Assembly: GCA_022985045.1 (NCBI GenBank)
Contig: CM040971.1
Coordinates: 16,374,625 to 16,438,624 of the forward strand
Origin: Macadamia tetraphylla
Lineage: Eukaryota; Streptophyta; Magnoliopsida; Proteales; Proteaceae
Reading direction: 5' to 3'
DNA length: 64,000 nt
Both the position numbers and the translations under genes were made by a program. A model generated the notes under the pieces. The model was given only the letters and a program-made list of their open reading frames with translations. It searched no databases and had not been told where the DNA came from. Within the stretch, counting starts at the first letter, position 1. Each line of letters starts with the position of its first letter. Positions 10,363-21,351 of this stretch are shown piece by piece.

Positions 10363-10872
10363 TGTAGAGCCCTGCTCTTTAAACCCAGTTTATTGACTGG
10401 TTGGTTCGGTTTGGTCTTATAGGCTCCGAACTGGAATGGGTTGATGTTGGTGCCCTATGGTGCATGACAGCAAGGGTGACATCAAATGTGGGGTGGCCAG
10501 ATAAGATTGAGCCAGTACCCGAAGTGATTCGCATGCCTAAGCCGTGCCCTTGCACATATCAAAAGGCCATGTATGAATAGGAGAGGTACGTTATCATATT
10601 CGAATGATAAGAACTTAGTCCACATCTTGTGGCGAGAGCAAGATATGTAAGATAGCATAAGATTATGCTATGTATAACAATTTGGGTATCAAGAGTATAA
10701 GGGAAATTACAGGTATTCATATACGATAAGACTTTTGTTGTATTATATTATTATATCCCATGATTACTTGTGCTTGTTGTGCTGTGGTTACTATATTAGA
10801 TGATCCTAGTGGTTTTTGGGTTACCGGGGGAACCCGATCACTGGTCCGATTCTATGTGAATGGGGGGTGACA
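10363..10872 (+). repeat. 3' LTR of element A (510 bp)
   Basis: The LTR starts TGTAGAGCCCTGCTCTTTAA and ends GGGGGGTGACA. Both ends match those of element B (TGTAATACCCTACTTTTTAA and GGGTGTGACA), and the last 200 bp align well, including TTAGATGATCCT and CCCGATCACTGG. It is only one fifth the length of B's LTR because the middle of about 2.2 kb is absent. Confidence 0.8.
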
Positions 10873-10879
10873 TATACAG

Positions 10880-11290
10880 AGTCTTAGTTAGGTCTACTTG
10901 ACCTTGGCCTGAGCCCCTAACTAAGGGTACAAAGAGACCTCTTGATTAGATCTTCTCGACCTTGGCCTGAGCTCCCAACAGAGGGTATAAAGAGACCTCT
11001 CGGTCAGGTCTGCTTGTCATTGGCCTAAGCACCCAATCGAGGTATAAAGAACTCTTGGTCAGGTCTGCTCAACCTTGGCCTGAGCTCCCAACTAAGGGGA
11101 CAAAGAGACATCTCTATCAGGTCTGCTCGACCTTGGCCTGAGCCCCCAACCGAGGGTAGAGAGAGACCTCATGGTCAAGTCTTCTAGGCCTTAGCTGGAG
11201 CTCCTAATCAAGGTTACAAAGAGACCTCTCGGTAAGGTCTACTATGCCTTGTCTTAAGCCAAGTGTCCTCTGGCCAAGTAAATCGGATAA
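10880..11290 (+). repeat. Tandem array of about 58-bp units in element C
   Basis: About seven degenerate copies of the pattern GGTCAGGTCTGCTCGACC / TTGGCCTGAGC / CCCCAACCGAGGGTA / CAAAGAGACCTCTC, with 55-62 bp spacing. The reverse complement of this unit is recognisably the 52-bp unit of element D at 45348-46040, so the array is a conserved part of this element family. Confidence 0.85.
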
Positions 11291-11440
11291 GACCCCATCA
11301 TTCCTTGTAATCATTCATGGTTATTTGCACATGTGACCCCCTATCTTGGGATTTATGAGAGGCTGCCTCGAGAATTCCCCTAATCGCCTAATGTGGCTAA
11401 TCATAAATGCAAAGGGGATTCCAACCATCCCTATTTCCTT

Positions 11441-11456
11441 TATATATATATATATA
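11441..11456 (+). promoter_or_regulatory. Putative TATA box of the antisense gene in element C
   Basis: An uninterrupted TATATATATATATATA lies on the strand opposite to the retroelement, about 150-400 bp before the antisense coding remnant. Element D has a TATATATAA at the matching position (45244-45255). Confidence 0.4.
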
Positions 11457-11599
11457 TGGATGTTTCCTTCATTCTGCTATTCCTCCCCCCTTGGGTCTCG
11501 TAGAGCTTCCTCACTTTACTTCGGTTCTCCTTTCTCTCGTCAATCTTTAGTTTTCTTCGAAGTTTCTTCTTTGTTGATTTCCTCATTTCGTGTTACTCA

Positions 11600-12605
11600 G
11601 GTGGTGAGCCATCGTCCTCTGAAAGGACTTATTTTGATGTTGGGGGATGTGGACCTTAGAGTGTTCAAGGCATGTCTTTGGGCTTATCCCCGGAGCTCCT
11701 GTCATCATGTGACTCTTCTTCCCCATTGTCCCAATTTGTAGGGAAGAGGCAACGTCCATCTCTCGCTCTTCCAAGATGAGCATGGATGGCGAGACTTTGA
11801 GGGAAAGTATCTACGAGGTTAGGGCTGATAATGACAATGCCCTTGAAGTTCACGCCCGAGAGATGTGTCTGTCATGATAGAGTTTGAGTTAGAAAATTTG
11901 AGGGTATTTTGTGGGATTCTAGAATCCTTTACCTTAAGGGCCGCCGCGCCTACTGACCAAGCTAGCTATAGGAATCCCAAAGAGCTATGCCTTCACAAGG
12001 AGGTCTTTAAAACGGGGTGTCAGCTTCCATTCCATGACATATTTGTCCTACCCACCTTGCGCCTAATGGGTACTGACATATTTTAAGTTTTATCCTCTTT
12101 TTTACTTTGCATCAGAGGCCTTTTACCTTATCACAATGGTTCTAATCACCAAAATTCCTGAGTCCCTTGACTAGCATGAACGGTTCTGATCACCAAAATC
12201 CCCAAACCCCAAGGAAGAGCCCGCCTCACAGACAAGGGAGATGGGAACTAAAGGTGGTTAAAGTAGTATTCTCCCCCTTTTTGTTTTCTTTTTACCTAGA
12301 GCATGACCTGGATTAGACTCGTAAAGAGCATGACCTCAAACTTCAAGAGTTGAAGGCCAAAATCACAAAGAAACTTCGATCTATAGAAGCTGAAGCCATA
12401 GAGAAGTTCAAGCGGTCTGAAGAGTTTAGGATGATTTTTTCCAACAAAGCTGCCCCAAGTACGATGTTGGGGCTATAGAGGTGCGAGAATGGCTCTGAAA
12501 CCATTATCTAAATTCAAGGATGACATGCAAGTGAACCCAGCTAGGGCGGGGACCAAGGTGGAAGAGATGAGGCCGAGGACCTAGCTGACGACGATGCCGA
12601 GTAGT
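11600..12605 (+). pseudogene. Antisense ORF of element C (putative gypsy-type transposon domain)
   Basis: On the plus strand, opposite to the retroelement, the frame at 11865-12086 contains ASYRNPKELCLHKEVFKTGC, followed by LPFHDIF. This matches the corresponding antisense region of element D and the Pfam family called 'putative gypsy type transposon' (Transposase_28), which occurs as an antisense ORF in Tat elements. A second coding-like stretch at 12300-12605 is Lys/Glu-rich (EHDLKLQELKAKITKKLRS) and looks like a coiled-coil C-terminus, ending in an acidic tail. Between them a 150-bp non-coding segment is duplicated. Several stops break it. The function of these ORFs is unknown. Confidence 0.6.
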
Positions 12606-12757
12606 CTTGGGAATTTCCTGTCACCTGTTATCACAAAGGTACTAATCACCAGAATCTCTCGAACCCTAAGGAAGAGGTTGCCTTACAAGGACATAGGGAT
12701 TGCAACGACGGTGGTTGAAGTAGGATTCTCCCCCTCTTTTGTTTTCTTTTTGCCGTT
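12121..12757 (+). repeat. Duplicated intron-like segment in the antisense gene of element C
   Basis: The segment at 12121-12298 and the one at about 12620-12757 share TATCACAA.GGT.CTAATCACC, the phrase AACCC(C/T)AAGGAAGAG, GGTGGTT.AAGTA and a final TTCTCCCCCT...TTTTGTTTTCTTTTT. The pyrimidine-rich ends followed by ACCTAG or GCCG resemble splice-acceptor regions, so these may be two copies of one intron. Confidence 0.55.
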
Positions 12758-12901
12758 CAGCCTTAGCTGACCCTTCTGTAACTTTGCCCATTGTGCTTTC
12801 TTAATGGAAATATTTTCTAACTATTTCCCTTTGTCTTTTCCTTATGCCTTGTTTAAATATAGCTAACAATTCCTACTTTGGATTTTCCCTATGTGCTCAG
12901 G

Positions 12902-13160
12902 TCCTTGATACTCACCGAGGTTCCAAAGTGACCTCTACCAGGTTTGCTCGGTTGTAGCTTGAGGCTGCATTGAAGCATGAACCAACCTTTCGGCCAAGTC
13001 CGCTCAGCCTTAGCTTGAGCTCCCCCCGAAGGCCTATGGTGACCTCTCGGTTAGGTCTAGTCGGCTTTAGCCTGAATCCCCAGTTGAGGTTTTTAGTACC
13101 CCTTGGCCAACCCTACTCGACCTTAACCTCTGAGCTCCCAACTGAGGATCATATATTATG
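12902..13160 (+). repeat. Second block of the C-element GC-rich repeat
   Basis: Four to five degenerate copies of the same unit as at 10880-11290 (TTCGGCCAAGTCCGCTCAGC, GACCTCTCGGTTAGGTCTAG and similar). They lie between the antisense gene and integrase. Element D has a matching small block at 42599-42710. Confidence 0.7.
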
Positions 13161-13380
13161 TGCTATCTATATGCTCATTATTAGCCGAAAACTAGATTTT
13201 ATTAAAATACTCAAAGTTTGGAAATGATAACTATTACAAATGGGAATGTAAAAGAGTTACAAAACAACTTAGAGTGCAAAAAACTATAGAATAACTCCTG
13301 ATACTACTTCAAATTCTTAGAGTTCCTTGATCGGGGTATCCTCTCCCCTTATAGTCTCTAGGTGGTACGTGTCGGGTCGG

Positions 13381-14440
13381 ACTACCCTAGTGACTCTATA
13401 CGATCCTTCCCAATTTGGCACGAGCTTTCCCTGTCCTTTGGGTTTGATATCTTTGCCTTTTGTAGAGCGAGGTCTCCTGGCCAAGCTCTCTTTTTTTCAC
13501 CTAGGAATTGTAGTACATCGTCATCCTCTATTGGTAGGTTGCCATCCTTTCTTGCAAGCTCTCCCTCAACTGTATAATGGATTGAGGTTGGCCTGTAGGC
13601 CCTCATTGTTGGCCATCTCATCATAATTTTGTACCCTATGGGTCATGACTTTGATGTTAACTGGTAATACAACTTTAGTGTCATAGGCAATTTCTCCCGC
13701 TATGGATTTGTCCGTCATCCTGTATGCCCATAGTATCTTTGCAGCTAATCCACCCTTGTCCCTTTGCTTCGTCATGCCTCTTACTCCTTAGAGTAGGGTA
13801 CGATTGGTGATTTGGGTCAAACCATTGGTCAAGGGATATCAAATCGAGGTTTTCCTGTGCTTGATTAGAGGGAGTGTAGAATGTTCTGAAGGTAGGGTTG
13901 GTGAATTGCATCCTATTATCGGTGATCACTATTCTTGGTATACCGAACCTATAAAATACCGCTTGCTGGAGAAGTCTTGGACATTCTTCACGGTTATAGT
14001 TTCCAATTGTTCAGCTTCTACACATCTTATGAAATAATCCACCACTACCACAAACTTTCTTTGCCTGCTTGCCAACAGAAATGGCCCCAATATGTCCATT
14101 CTCCATGGATTGAACAAAGACGACAGATCAATTTTTGGCTATTGTGGTACTGGTGCAAAGATTTAACATTCACACATTTCTTCACGAAGTCCTTAACGTC
14201 TTGTCGCATCTTCGGCCAAAACAAACCTTGGCATAATATTTTGTGGCCAGTGCTCTGGCTTCTAGGTGTTGTCCAAAAATTCCTTTATGTACTTATCTGA
14301 GGGCTTATTTGGCATCTGTAGGATCGAGGCATTTGAGGTAGGGTATCATGAAGCATATCTTTTATAGTGTCTCACCATCTAGGATGAAATGACCTGACCA
14401 GATCAGCACCTTCTTTGCTTCGTCCCTGTCTTTGGGTAAT
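13381..14440 (-). pseudogene. Integrase of element C
   Basis: Minus-strand frames show the core in order: WRMDILGPFLLASRQRKFVV (14117-13929), ITDNRMQF (from 13929), LWAYRMTDKSIAGEIAYDT (13775-13566), then GDLALQKAKISNPKDR (13450-13382). The first two catalytic Asp residues (MDILGP and TDN) are kept. Frames shift between the blocks and stops occur, so no intact enzyme could be made. Confidence 0.8.
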
Positions 14441-14643
14441 GTTCCTTCTTTCAGATACCGGATTATAGGGTCCTTTTAGCATTATTCCTCCCTCTCTATC
14501 AGTAGCACCTCAGCTTTCTCTTTGGTACTTGGGTGGGAGAGCATTTCTATGTAGACCATTCACCCGAATTCTATGAAATCTGAAGTAGCTAGTTGCGAAA
14601 GGGCATATGCACTAGTATTTTCAACGCATTGTATCTGTCACAT

Positions 14644-14940
14644 CTAGAATTCCACAAAGTTTCCTAGTTCTTGCACCCTTTTTAAGTACTCCATTAGCCT
14701 TGGTTCTTTGGCTTCGTATACACCATTCACCTGGAATACAAGCAATTGAGAGTCGTTATTGACTGCTAACTTCCGTGGTTTTGCCAAGTTCATCTCGGCT
14801 ATCAATGCCTCATACTCTGCCTCATTGTTCGAGGCTTTGAAATCAAACCGCAAGGCATACTCCACTTTAAAACCTTCGAGACTAGTGAGGATGAGTCCAT
14901 CCTCACTTCCTATCACGTTAGAGGCTCCATCCATATACAG
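14644..14940 (-). pseudogene. Archaeal-type RNase H of element C
   Basis: An open minus frame has MDGASNVIGSEDGLILTS, then ASNNEAEYEALIAEMNLA and NNDSQLLVFQVNG. The Asp of MDGA, the Glu of EAEYEAL and the Asp of NDSQL are the expected metal-binding residues. A second RNase H of this kind, placed after the normal one, marks Tat-group elements. Confidence 0.8.
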
Positions 14941-15214
14941 TGTCTATGCCATATCACGTGCATCTTCCAACGACTCTTGTTCAATCTCAACCGGAAGTGG
15001 TAGATTCTACTATGAATTCAACTAAGGATTGACCTTTATCGTCGTTCTCAGCTTATACTGAATATCAAATTTTCCACGACCCAAATGTATTTGGCTTTTA
15101 TAGTACTTTCTTCAATGGTTGGTCTGTAACCACACAGATCGTGTGGGATTGGTAATAGGGTCTTAGCTTTCTTAGGCTATTACCACAGTACCTATGCCAT
15201 GTCACATGCATTTT

Positions 15215-15560
15215 TCAACGAATCTTGTTCAATCTCATCCGAGAGGGTAAACTTTCTGCCATGAAGTCAGCTAAGGCTTGGGCCTTTATTGTCATTTTCA
15301 GCTTATACTGAATATCAAATTCTCCCAGTTCCATGGCCCAATTCACTAGTCGCCCGAATGCATCTAGCTTTTGTAGTACTTTCTTTAAGGGTTGGTCCGT
15401 CAGCATATAGATCATGTGTGATTAGAAATCGGCCTTTGATTTTTTACGGCTATTACCAAAGCATATGCCACCTTTTCCATTTATACCCCGTCTCCACCTC
15501 AAGCATCATCCGACTAATATAGTATATTAGACTTTACTGCTTGTGTTCTTCCTTCAGTAG
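15215..15560 (-). pseudogene. RNase H (first) of element C
   Basis: The frame 15415-15215 reads MLTDQPLKKVLQKLDAFGRL, then VNWAMELGEFDIQYK and IKAQALADFMAE, as at the end of the Tat RNase H and its connection domain. The preceding part is in other frames and interrupted. Confidence 0.75.
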
Positions 15561-16760
15561 CACTACGCTTACAGCTACAGTTGGCATCGCTAGGTACAAC
15601 TGCAGTATGTCCCTTGTGTTTGGTTTCATCAACAGAGGCGGAAAATCTAAGTACTTCTTCAGTTGTTCGAAGCCTTCTTGCACTCCTCAGTCCACTCGAA
15701 CCTTTTTTTACCCTTTAGGGGCTTTGAAGAAGGGGAGGCATCCTTTGGATGAATGGGACATGAAGCGGCCAAATGTTGTCACCCTACCTATTAGCTTCTA
15801 TACCTCCTTCACAGTGTGTGGAGAGGTCGTCTCTTAAATTACTTGGATCTTTGTGGGGTTCACCTCAATTCCCCTCTTTGACACCATGAAGCTTAGAAAC
15901 TTCCCAGATGTTACACTGAATGCACACTTCGTAGGGTTCAACTTCATGTGTACCTCCCAAACACTTGAAAGGCTTAGTTTAAGTCAGAGATTTGGTGCTC
16001 GACTAATAGGATTTTAACCATTATATCGTCTATGTACACTTCCATGGTTTTTCCAATTATATCCTTAAAGATTTTGTTAATTAGTCTCTGGTATGTCGCT
16101 TCTGCATTCTTCAACCCAAAGGTTTGAAGAAGGGGAGGCATCTTTCACAAAGGCCGTTTTTGGGAAGTCAGTGTTGCACATATTTATCTTATTATATCCC
16201 GAATAGGCATCCATAGAACTCAACATCTCATGCCCTGACATTACATTGAGCAGTAGGTCGATTTCTAAGCAAAGGATTGTTGTCCTTTAAGCACGCCTTG
16301 TTCAGCTCTATAAAGTCTATATATATTCTCCATATCCCATTTGCCTTCGAGACTATTACCATGTTCTTAATCCACTCGAGGTATTCAATTTCCCAAATGA
16401 ACTTCGCCTTAAGCAGCTTCTCGACCTCTTCATTAATCTTCTCTTACCTTTCAACGGCGGAAGTCCTCTTCTTTTGTTGTATAGGCTTCTTGATGGGATT
16501 AACACTAAGCTTATGATATATTACCTCTCTTGTTATTCCCGGTATGTCTATGGCTGACCCGGTGAAGACATTCGAGTTATTCTGGGGGAATCCGACTAGC
16601 TCATCACATTGTGTTCCACGCATCGGTGCCCCAATTTGAACTTTTCAATTACTGTCTCCTTTCACAATATCGACAAGGCTAAGGTCTTCCACGGGCTCTC
16701 CTCTCCTTTGGTTTAAGTCATCGCGCATGTCCTCTATGGGCAGCACCTCGCTCTTTTTCC
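15560..16760 (-). pseudogene. Reverse transcriptase of element C
   Basis: The minus strand near 16110-16010 translates as FGLKNAEATYQRL, then NKIFKDIIGKTMEVYIDDIM, including the catalytic YIDD motif. Blocks on both sides match the RT of element D. Stops and frame changes occur throughout. Confidence 0.75.
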
Positions 16761-16809
16761 TTTCCCCAGAGGGTATTTGTATAACACTTTCTCAGCACTC
16801 CCTAACTCC

Positions 16810-17321
16810 CTACTCTATAAGAAATTTCATCCTGAGGTGTGGAGTGGATATAATAGCTTTGAGTAGGTTCAGGCCAACCCTCCTAAGTATTATGTTGTAG
16901 GCTGAGGTGATGTTGACTACTAAGAAGTTGATCATAACTGTCAATTGGCAATCCCCCATTCCAGCTCTTACTGGTAATTTTATTGATCCTTCAACCTTTA
17001 TCGATACCCCAAAAAACATTGTAAAGGGTGATCAACCTTCTTCACTCCTTGCTCAACCCCATCTTCTGGTAAGCCTCGAGGAATAGGATGTCAATTGAAC
17101 TTCCGTTATCTAATAGAATCCTCTTTACCTTGTAACTGGCTACAAAATATGGTTATTACTATGGCATCATTATGCAGAGTCTTGACGCCTTTTAGATCTT
17201 CATCTGAGAACAAAATCACCAGTTCTATCTTGACTCTTTTACTCGGCCACTCGGTCACATGGGCGCTTTGGGTGTAAGCTTTGGCCTTGCGGGCCGAGAT
17301 TGAATTTTCTCCCATGGCCAA
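16810..17321 (-). pseudogene. Aspartic protease region of element C
   Basis: The frame 17321-17106 gives SDEDLKGVKTLHNDAIVIT. Just downstream is the active-site region LLDNGSSIDILF near 17100, where the usual D(T/S)G is DNG. The frame 17019-16810 continues with EGSIKLPVRAGMGDCQLTV and NFLVVNITSAYNIILRR. The same blocks occur in D's protease. The two halves are in different frames. Confidence 0.75.
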
Positions 17322-17579
17322 TCCCCCTACTAATGATTCCTATTACGCGGGTTGCTGTGCCTTGGTTATCCAGGGTGAGGTTTGGAGCGATCAAGTGTCC
17401 AACTTCTTGCTCTATTTTTGCCACCCCGATCAACTCTGCATCCTACCCTCTCTCTCCATAATGACCTTTTTTGCCTCTATGTTATTCGCTTTTACGATCT
17501 TACGATCATTATTTGGATTGTCTTGGGCATCCTCTTTTTCTTTGCCAATGAAATGGCCTAATTATCCCCTTTGGATCAT

Positions 17580-18880
17580 ACTTTAAGTTTGCCCTTTAGG
17601 TGCCAATAGTCCTCAGTATCATGGCCATAATGGAAGTGGCAATATTTGTTCATGTTGCACCTTTCGGGGTGTCGGCTCATTTTCCCCGCCACTTAAGCGC
17701 CTTTCCATCTGAGGCGTCCATAGTCCACAATAACACATTGGTTCTTTATGATTGAGGGGGTGAACTTTTCAAACTGCTTGGGCAGACTTAGAGCGTCGGT
17801 CTCTCCTCGAACTCTTCTTTTAATATTTAGAGGTTCTATTTTCCTCTCTCATCCTCTTTTTGCTTGACTTTCCCGCAGCCTCCTCATCTTCCACCTCGAG
17901 GGTTTCCTCTATGGTGATGTATTTTTTGCACCAACCTTTCAATTCAGCTAGGTTCTATGGTGCTTGGTTTGCCAAGGACATCTAGCTCCTTGCCCTTGAT
18001 CCCTCCTAGGAGGGCGACAAACTCTACTTTCGAATCCAAGCCCCTGACCTCGAGTTGCTCCTTGCTGAAGCATTTCATGTAAGCTCAGAGGGACTTTCCC
18101 TTCCACTGCTTCACATTCAATAGATTAACTATGGTCTTTTGGAGGGGTTGGCTCCTTGAAAAATGCTTCACAAAAATGTGGCTCAACTTTTGGAAAATAT
18201 GAATGGTCTTCGGTGACAATTGATTGTACCATGATCTTTCCACTGATCTAAACATCATGGGAAATGCTTGACAAATGATGTTCTCTAAAACTCGATGAAA
18301 TTGCATGTCAATTTTGAAGCCCTCTAGATGGTCGATGTGTCCCTAGTTCCATCATTGGTGTCATACTTGGCATCCGAAACCCTGTCGGGAGGGGAGACCT
18401 CATGACTTCATCAACTAATGTCGTGTCGTTTGTGGGATTCAGCTCTAGTGTTTTGGCTTAATTTTTAGAAACTTATGCGGACCTCTTCCTTGAGTTCCAG
18501 TATCATCTACTTTAAAGCGGGATCAGTCTCCCCTTGTTGGGGCTCTTCTGGCCTAGTCGTTGCATCAGGTGGTGATCTTTCTTTGCATGCCATTTAGTTA
18601 TTCACTTGGGTCATGACCCTAGAGACCTCACGCATCGTATCGGCCAGCTGATCATATTTTCACTAAAGTGCATCAAACTATGCCATTGCAATAAGTGCTT
18701 GATCATCGGCTTGAACATGGAGTGGACTGTTCAAGTAGATCTGGCAGTCAGCGGCCTTGGTTGTCGTCGAGCTACTGATTAGCTTACCGGCTTTGCAGTT
18801 TCCATGTTCCTCCTCCCAAGCCATCATTTTGCTACTCCGCACCTTCCATGGTAGTGTCGGCTGAGTGGAAGTGCCTCCCT
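17580..18880 (-). pseudogene. Gag of element C
   Basis: The frame 18306-18085 is a retrotransposon gag domain, with IICQAFPMMFRSVERSWYNQ, then LSHIFVKHFSRSQPLQKT. Near 17670-17600 the minus strand reads NKYCHFHYGHDTEDYWHLKG, the zinc-knuckle-like block of Tat gags, here with its last Cys changed to Tyr. The remainder is broken by stops. Confidence 0.75.
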
Positions 18881-18966
18881 TGGGTTCATATCATGAGCAT
18901 ATGTAGTTCTTTTTTTTTTCCTTTGGTAGATTACTTCACCATGTCCAAGTGCCTATTAATCTCGGT

Positions 18967-18984
18967 TTCCCATAGATGACACCA
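18967..18984 (-). other. Primer-binding site of element C
   Basis: On the minus strand, TGGTGTCATCTATGGGAA follows the 5' LTR after three bases. It is a diverged form of the TGGCGCCGTCTGTGGGAA site common in Tat elements; D has TGGCATCGTCTGTGGGAA. Confidence 0.7.
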
Positions 18985-18987
18985 ATC

Positions 18988-19493
18988 TATTGTGACCAAA
19001 GATCCATTGGTAATGGGATGTCTACCTTGCACAGTGAAACAAGGGATAAGAGGCCCGGAGAGGACTTCGGGATTAACCCTGTGACCATGTTAAGGATTTG
19101 TGCAACAATAGTAAGGTAGGGATAGTAACAGAGAGTAGAACAGATAACTTACCTCTGCCTGGTCTTTCCCTTCTCCTTTATAGCACTTGATCTGGTAGAG
19201 TCCTACTAGGAGACGTCCTCCTGCTTTGGTAAGTTAGGGACGGTTGAAGGATTGTAGCCCACAAGTTTCCTTCTTCAGCGTGGAGTATCCCTTTTTATCA
19301 GGGAAATCGCATTTGCCTTCTCCCTTTTGGAGAGATTAAGTCCATCCATGATCGAAGGAAGATTAGATCTTCCTTAGATCTCTGGATCCGATGTTGCCTA
19401 GTTCCCAGTGGTATTTCTAGTTTCCATCTAGGCAAGATGGGGAGTAGATTGCTGCCACATGTCAGCTGCTCGTTAAGCGATGAGTTTTAAGCA
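18988..19493 (-). repeat. 5' LTR of element C
   Basis: About 506 bp. On the minus strand it would begin TGCTTAAAACTC near 19493 and end ...GGTCACAATA just before the primer-binding site, in parallel with ...GACAGCAATA of element D. The outer boundary rests only on the TG and on general similarity (a GACATGTGGCAG block near both LTR starts). No second LTR or TSD exists to confirm it. Confidence 0.55.
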
Positions 19494-21170
19494 TATCAAT
19501 TATATTTTTATAAGTGAATTATACGTAAAATTGAAATCGAACCATACTAAGCCAGTAAACTAGTTCAGGAAAAAGAATGAAAATTGGAATCGACCTGAAC
19601 CAAAATCCAACTTCACCTTAACAGGTCCAGTACTTTCCTACAACTAATTCAGCCTGACCAAAATTGGACCGCAACCGGTTTGACACCCTGGTTAAGTGGA
19701 GGGGTAAATATATAAGTAAGCAAAAATAAAGTCTGAAATGCGTATCGGGGAAACTAGAATGTTGGTGGATGACTCAAAAACATAAGAGTCAAAATCTAGG
19801 TCAATATTTTTTCTCAGAAACAAATTTGAAAATCCAATGTCGAAATAGATGACAATACGTTTTAGGAGATCAGTTTCAATCTTCAACAATAAAAGGAAAA
19901 GTGAAACATGCCCGAAGAGAGAAGTCTCCTTGTGTTCTATTCTAAGTAAAGGGCAAAAATGTGATGTTTCCCATTTTATCCGGTTCTTAAACTCTCTTCC
20001 TCTTTGTTCATTGTCTACCCTAACTCTCTTAGTTTTTTGTCTATTTTGTTTTACTCCAATCCGTCCCCTCTACTAGTCTCCCATCCTTAATATTTCTTTT
20101 TCCCTGGTGGGAGCTCTTCTCCTTCATGATCCCTAGCTTGATTTCGACGTAGTTCACTTACTAGGGTTTTCAATTTTTGGTGACTCTTCTTTCCTAGTGG
20201 TGTTCACTTTCAGTTTATAGCTTTCAGTGAGGAAGGGTTCTTCTTGACATCTTTTGTAGTTTTATCAGTGTTGCATTTGTTCATCCAAAGTGGTGCTTTG
20301 CAAGTTACCACTGTGCATAGTAATGGAGAACGAGAAAATTAGCCAAATGGTTCATCTATTGTTGCTTATATATAGAATTAATGGAAAATTCGTATAAGGG
20401 ATTTTTGACCTCAACGAAAATTTTATGGTGATATGAAAAAGCTAGAACATAAATCTCATCAATCTTGATATAAAAGTTAATCTCATAGACAATTTTCTTG
20501 GAGAAGGGTTTCGACTTCCTCTAACCCTACAATGGTGGTGGACCAAGCGCTTCTGAAAAATTCATTCTCTAGTCAATCATGGATATCATTGAAGTTTGAA
20601 AGTATTCAGACCAATCCGGTCTTCTAAAAATCGACTTTGAGATTTACCAAAGAAGACTAGTTATTGGAGGCCAATTCAATTTTAACACAAGGGAAAAGAT
20701 TGAGCATGCTATCGAATTACCTAGGAATAAGGCATGCTAGCATCTATTAGCCCTTGGATAATATAGTTGCAATATTGGCCATTGGATGAAAAATATAAAT
20801 ATGGGTAATATATGCAGCATAAATGGTATGAAAGTAAAATACATAGTATATGTCAGTTGCGTCTGCAAACTATGTACTGCTTTTCGGGTTTTCCTCTATC
20901 CCTCCTTTTTTACAGCGAAACATGCCCCATACAATCTCTCTATGGTCCCTTTTCTTCTGCCTCTCCTTCTGCGTCTCCTTCACCCCCTCCTTTCAATAGA
21001 TTCCGCCAACCCCTGCTCACAATCATCTGTGTCTCCTTCACCCCCTCCTTTCAACAGATTCTGTCGATCCCTGCTCACAATCATCTACATCTTCCCTCTC
21101 CCCTGGATACCAACCCCCGCCCCACCCTCACTCCCTCTTTGTCATTGTATGCATTCTCCCCTCCCCTTCC
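19494..21170. other. Unassigned spacer
   Basis: I find no gene here. A short stretch at 19550-19690 ends in ACCGGTTTGACACCCTGG, resembling the inner and terminal part of the hAT-like element at 49122-49826, but I see no left end. The segment 20150-20760 has no frame longer than about 60 codons and no motif I recognise. Confidence 0.35.
20973..21088 (+). repeat. Two tandem copies of a 58-bp pyrimidine-rich unit
   Basis: GTCTCCTTCACCCCCTCCTT is followed by TCAA(T/C)AGATTC and CCCTGCTCACAATCATCT. The copies start at 20973 and 21031 and differ at only a few positions. The Ser/Pro-rich open frames across it (20786-21211) are composition artefacts. Confidence 0.85.
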
Positions 21171-21326
21171 ATGAAACCTCTACAACTTGCCGCCATAGCC
21201 TGCCCCACTGAAATAGTGGTTACTGCTACTCGTTTCAGTGCCCTTCTTCATAATCAAAATCATATTTTCATAACTAAAGCTAGATTTGAAGCTCTCTTAT
21301 CTACTATGTTCCCACTGTTAGTTTGA
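21171..21326 (+). CDS. Small ORF, possible first exon of an unknown gene
   Basis: A 51-codon frame starts MKPLQLAAIACPTEIVVTAT and ends in TGA within ACTGTTAGTTTGA. A GT donor-like site (CT|GTTAGT) overlaps the stop, so it could equally be a first exon that runs into an intron. Element D inserted 20 bp further on. I do not recognise the protein and found no convincing partner exon after 46632. Confidence 0.2.
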   Translation: MKPLQLAAIACPTEIVVTATRFSALLHNQNHIFITKARFEALLSTMFPLLV

Positions 21327-21351
21327 TTTTCTGGACTTCGAGTTTGAGTAG

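Larger units (their letters stand above)
7561..10872 (+). mobile_element. Element A: 5'-truncated Tekay/Del-type Ty3 retrotransposon
   Basis: Homology to the polyprotein of element B begins abruptly at about 7561 inside reverse transcriptase. It runs through RT, RNase H, integrase and chromodomain to a polypurine tract (10347-10362) and a 510-bp 3' LTR (10363-10872). Everything upstream (5' LTR, gag, protease, start of RT) is missing. The chromodomain at the integrase end and the RT sequence place it with chromoviruses of the Tekay/Del group, as is B. The five bases after the LTR (TATAC) have no partner because the left side is lost. Confidence 0.85.
10873..19493 (-). mobile_element. Element C: Tat-type Ty3 retrotransposon, minus strand, 3' LTR missing
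   Basis: Read on the minus strand from right to left the order is: 5' LTR (19493-18988), primer-binding site, gag, protease, RT, RNase H, a second archaeal-type RNase H, integrase, an antisense gene, and a tandem array. This order, with two RNase H domains and an antisense ORF 3' of integrase, is that of the Tat group (RIRE2, Retand, Grande types). The sequence stops at the end of element A's LTR at 10872, so the 3' LTR of C is gone. Element A probably inserted in C, after which a deletion removed the far side; this is inference. All coding parts are interrupted. Confidence 0.85.

Noticed and set aside
10880..11290. CRISPR-like regular spacing
   Set aside because: The whole unit repeats without unique spacers, in a plant retroelement. 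It is a tandem repeat.
13327..14300. Plus-strand frames over the integrase of element C
   Set aside because: They are shadows of minus-strand integrase blocks, which carry the conserved motifs.
20786..21211. Plus-strand frames of 120-141 codons
   Set aside because: Ser/Pro/Leu-rich translation of a duplicated pyrimidine-rich tract. Neither has a recognisable domain.
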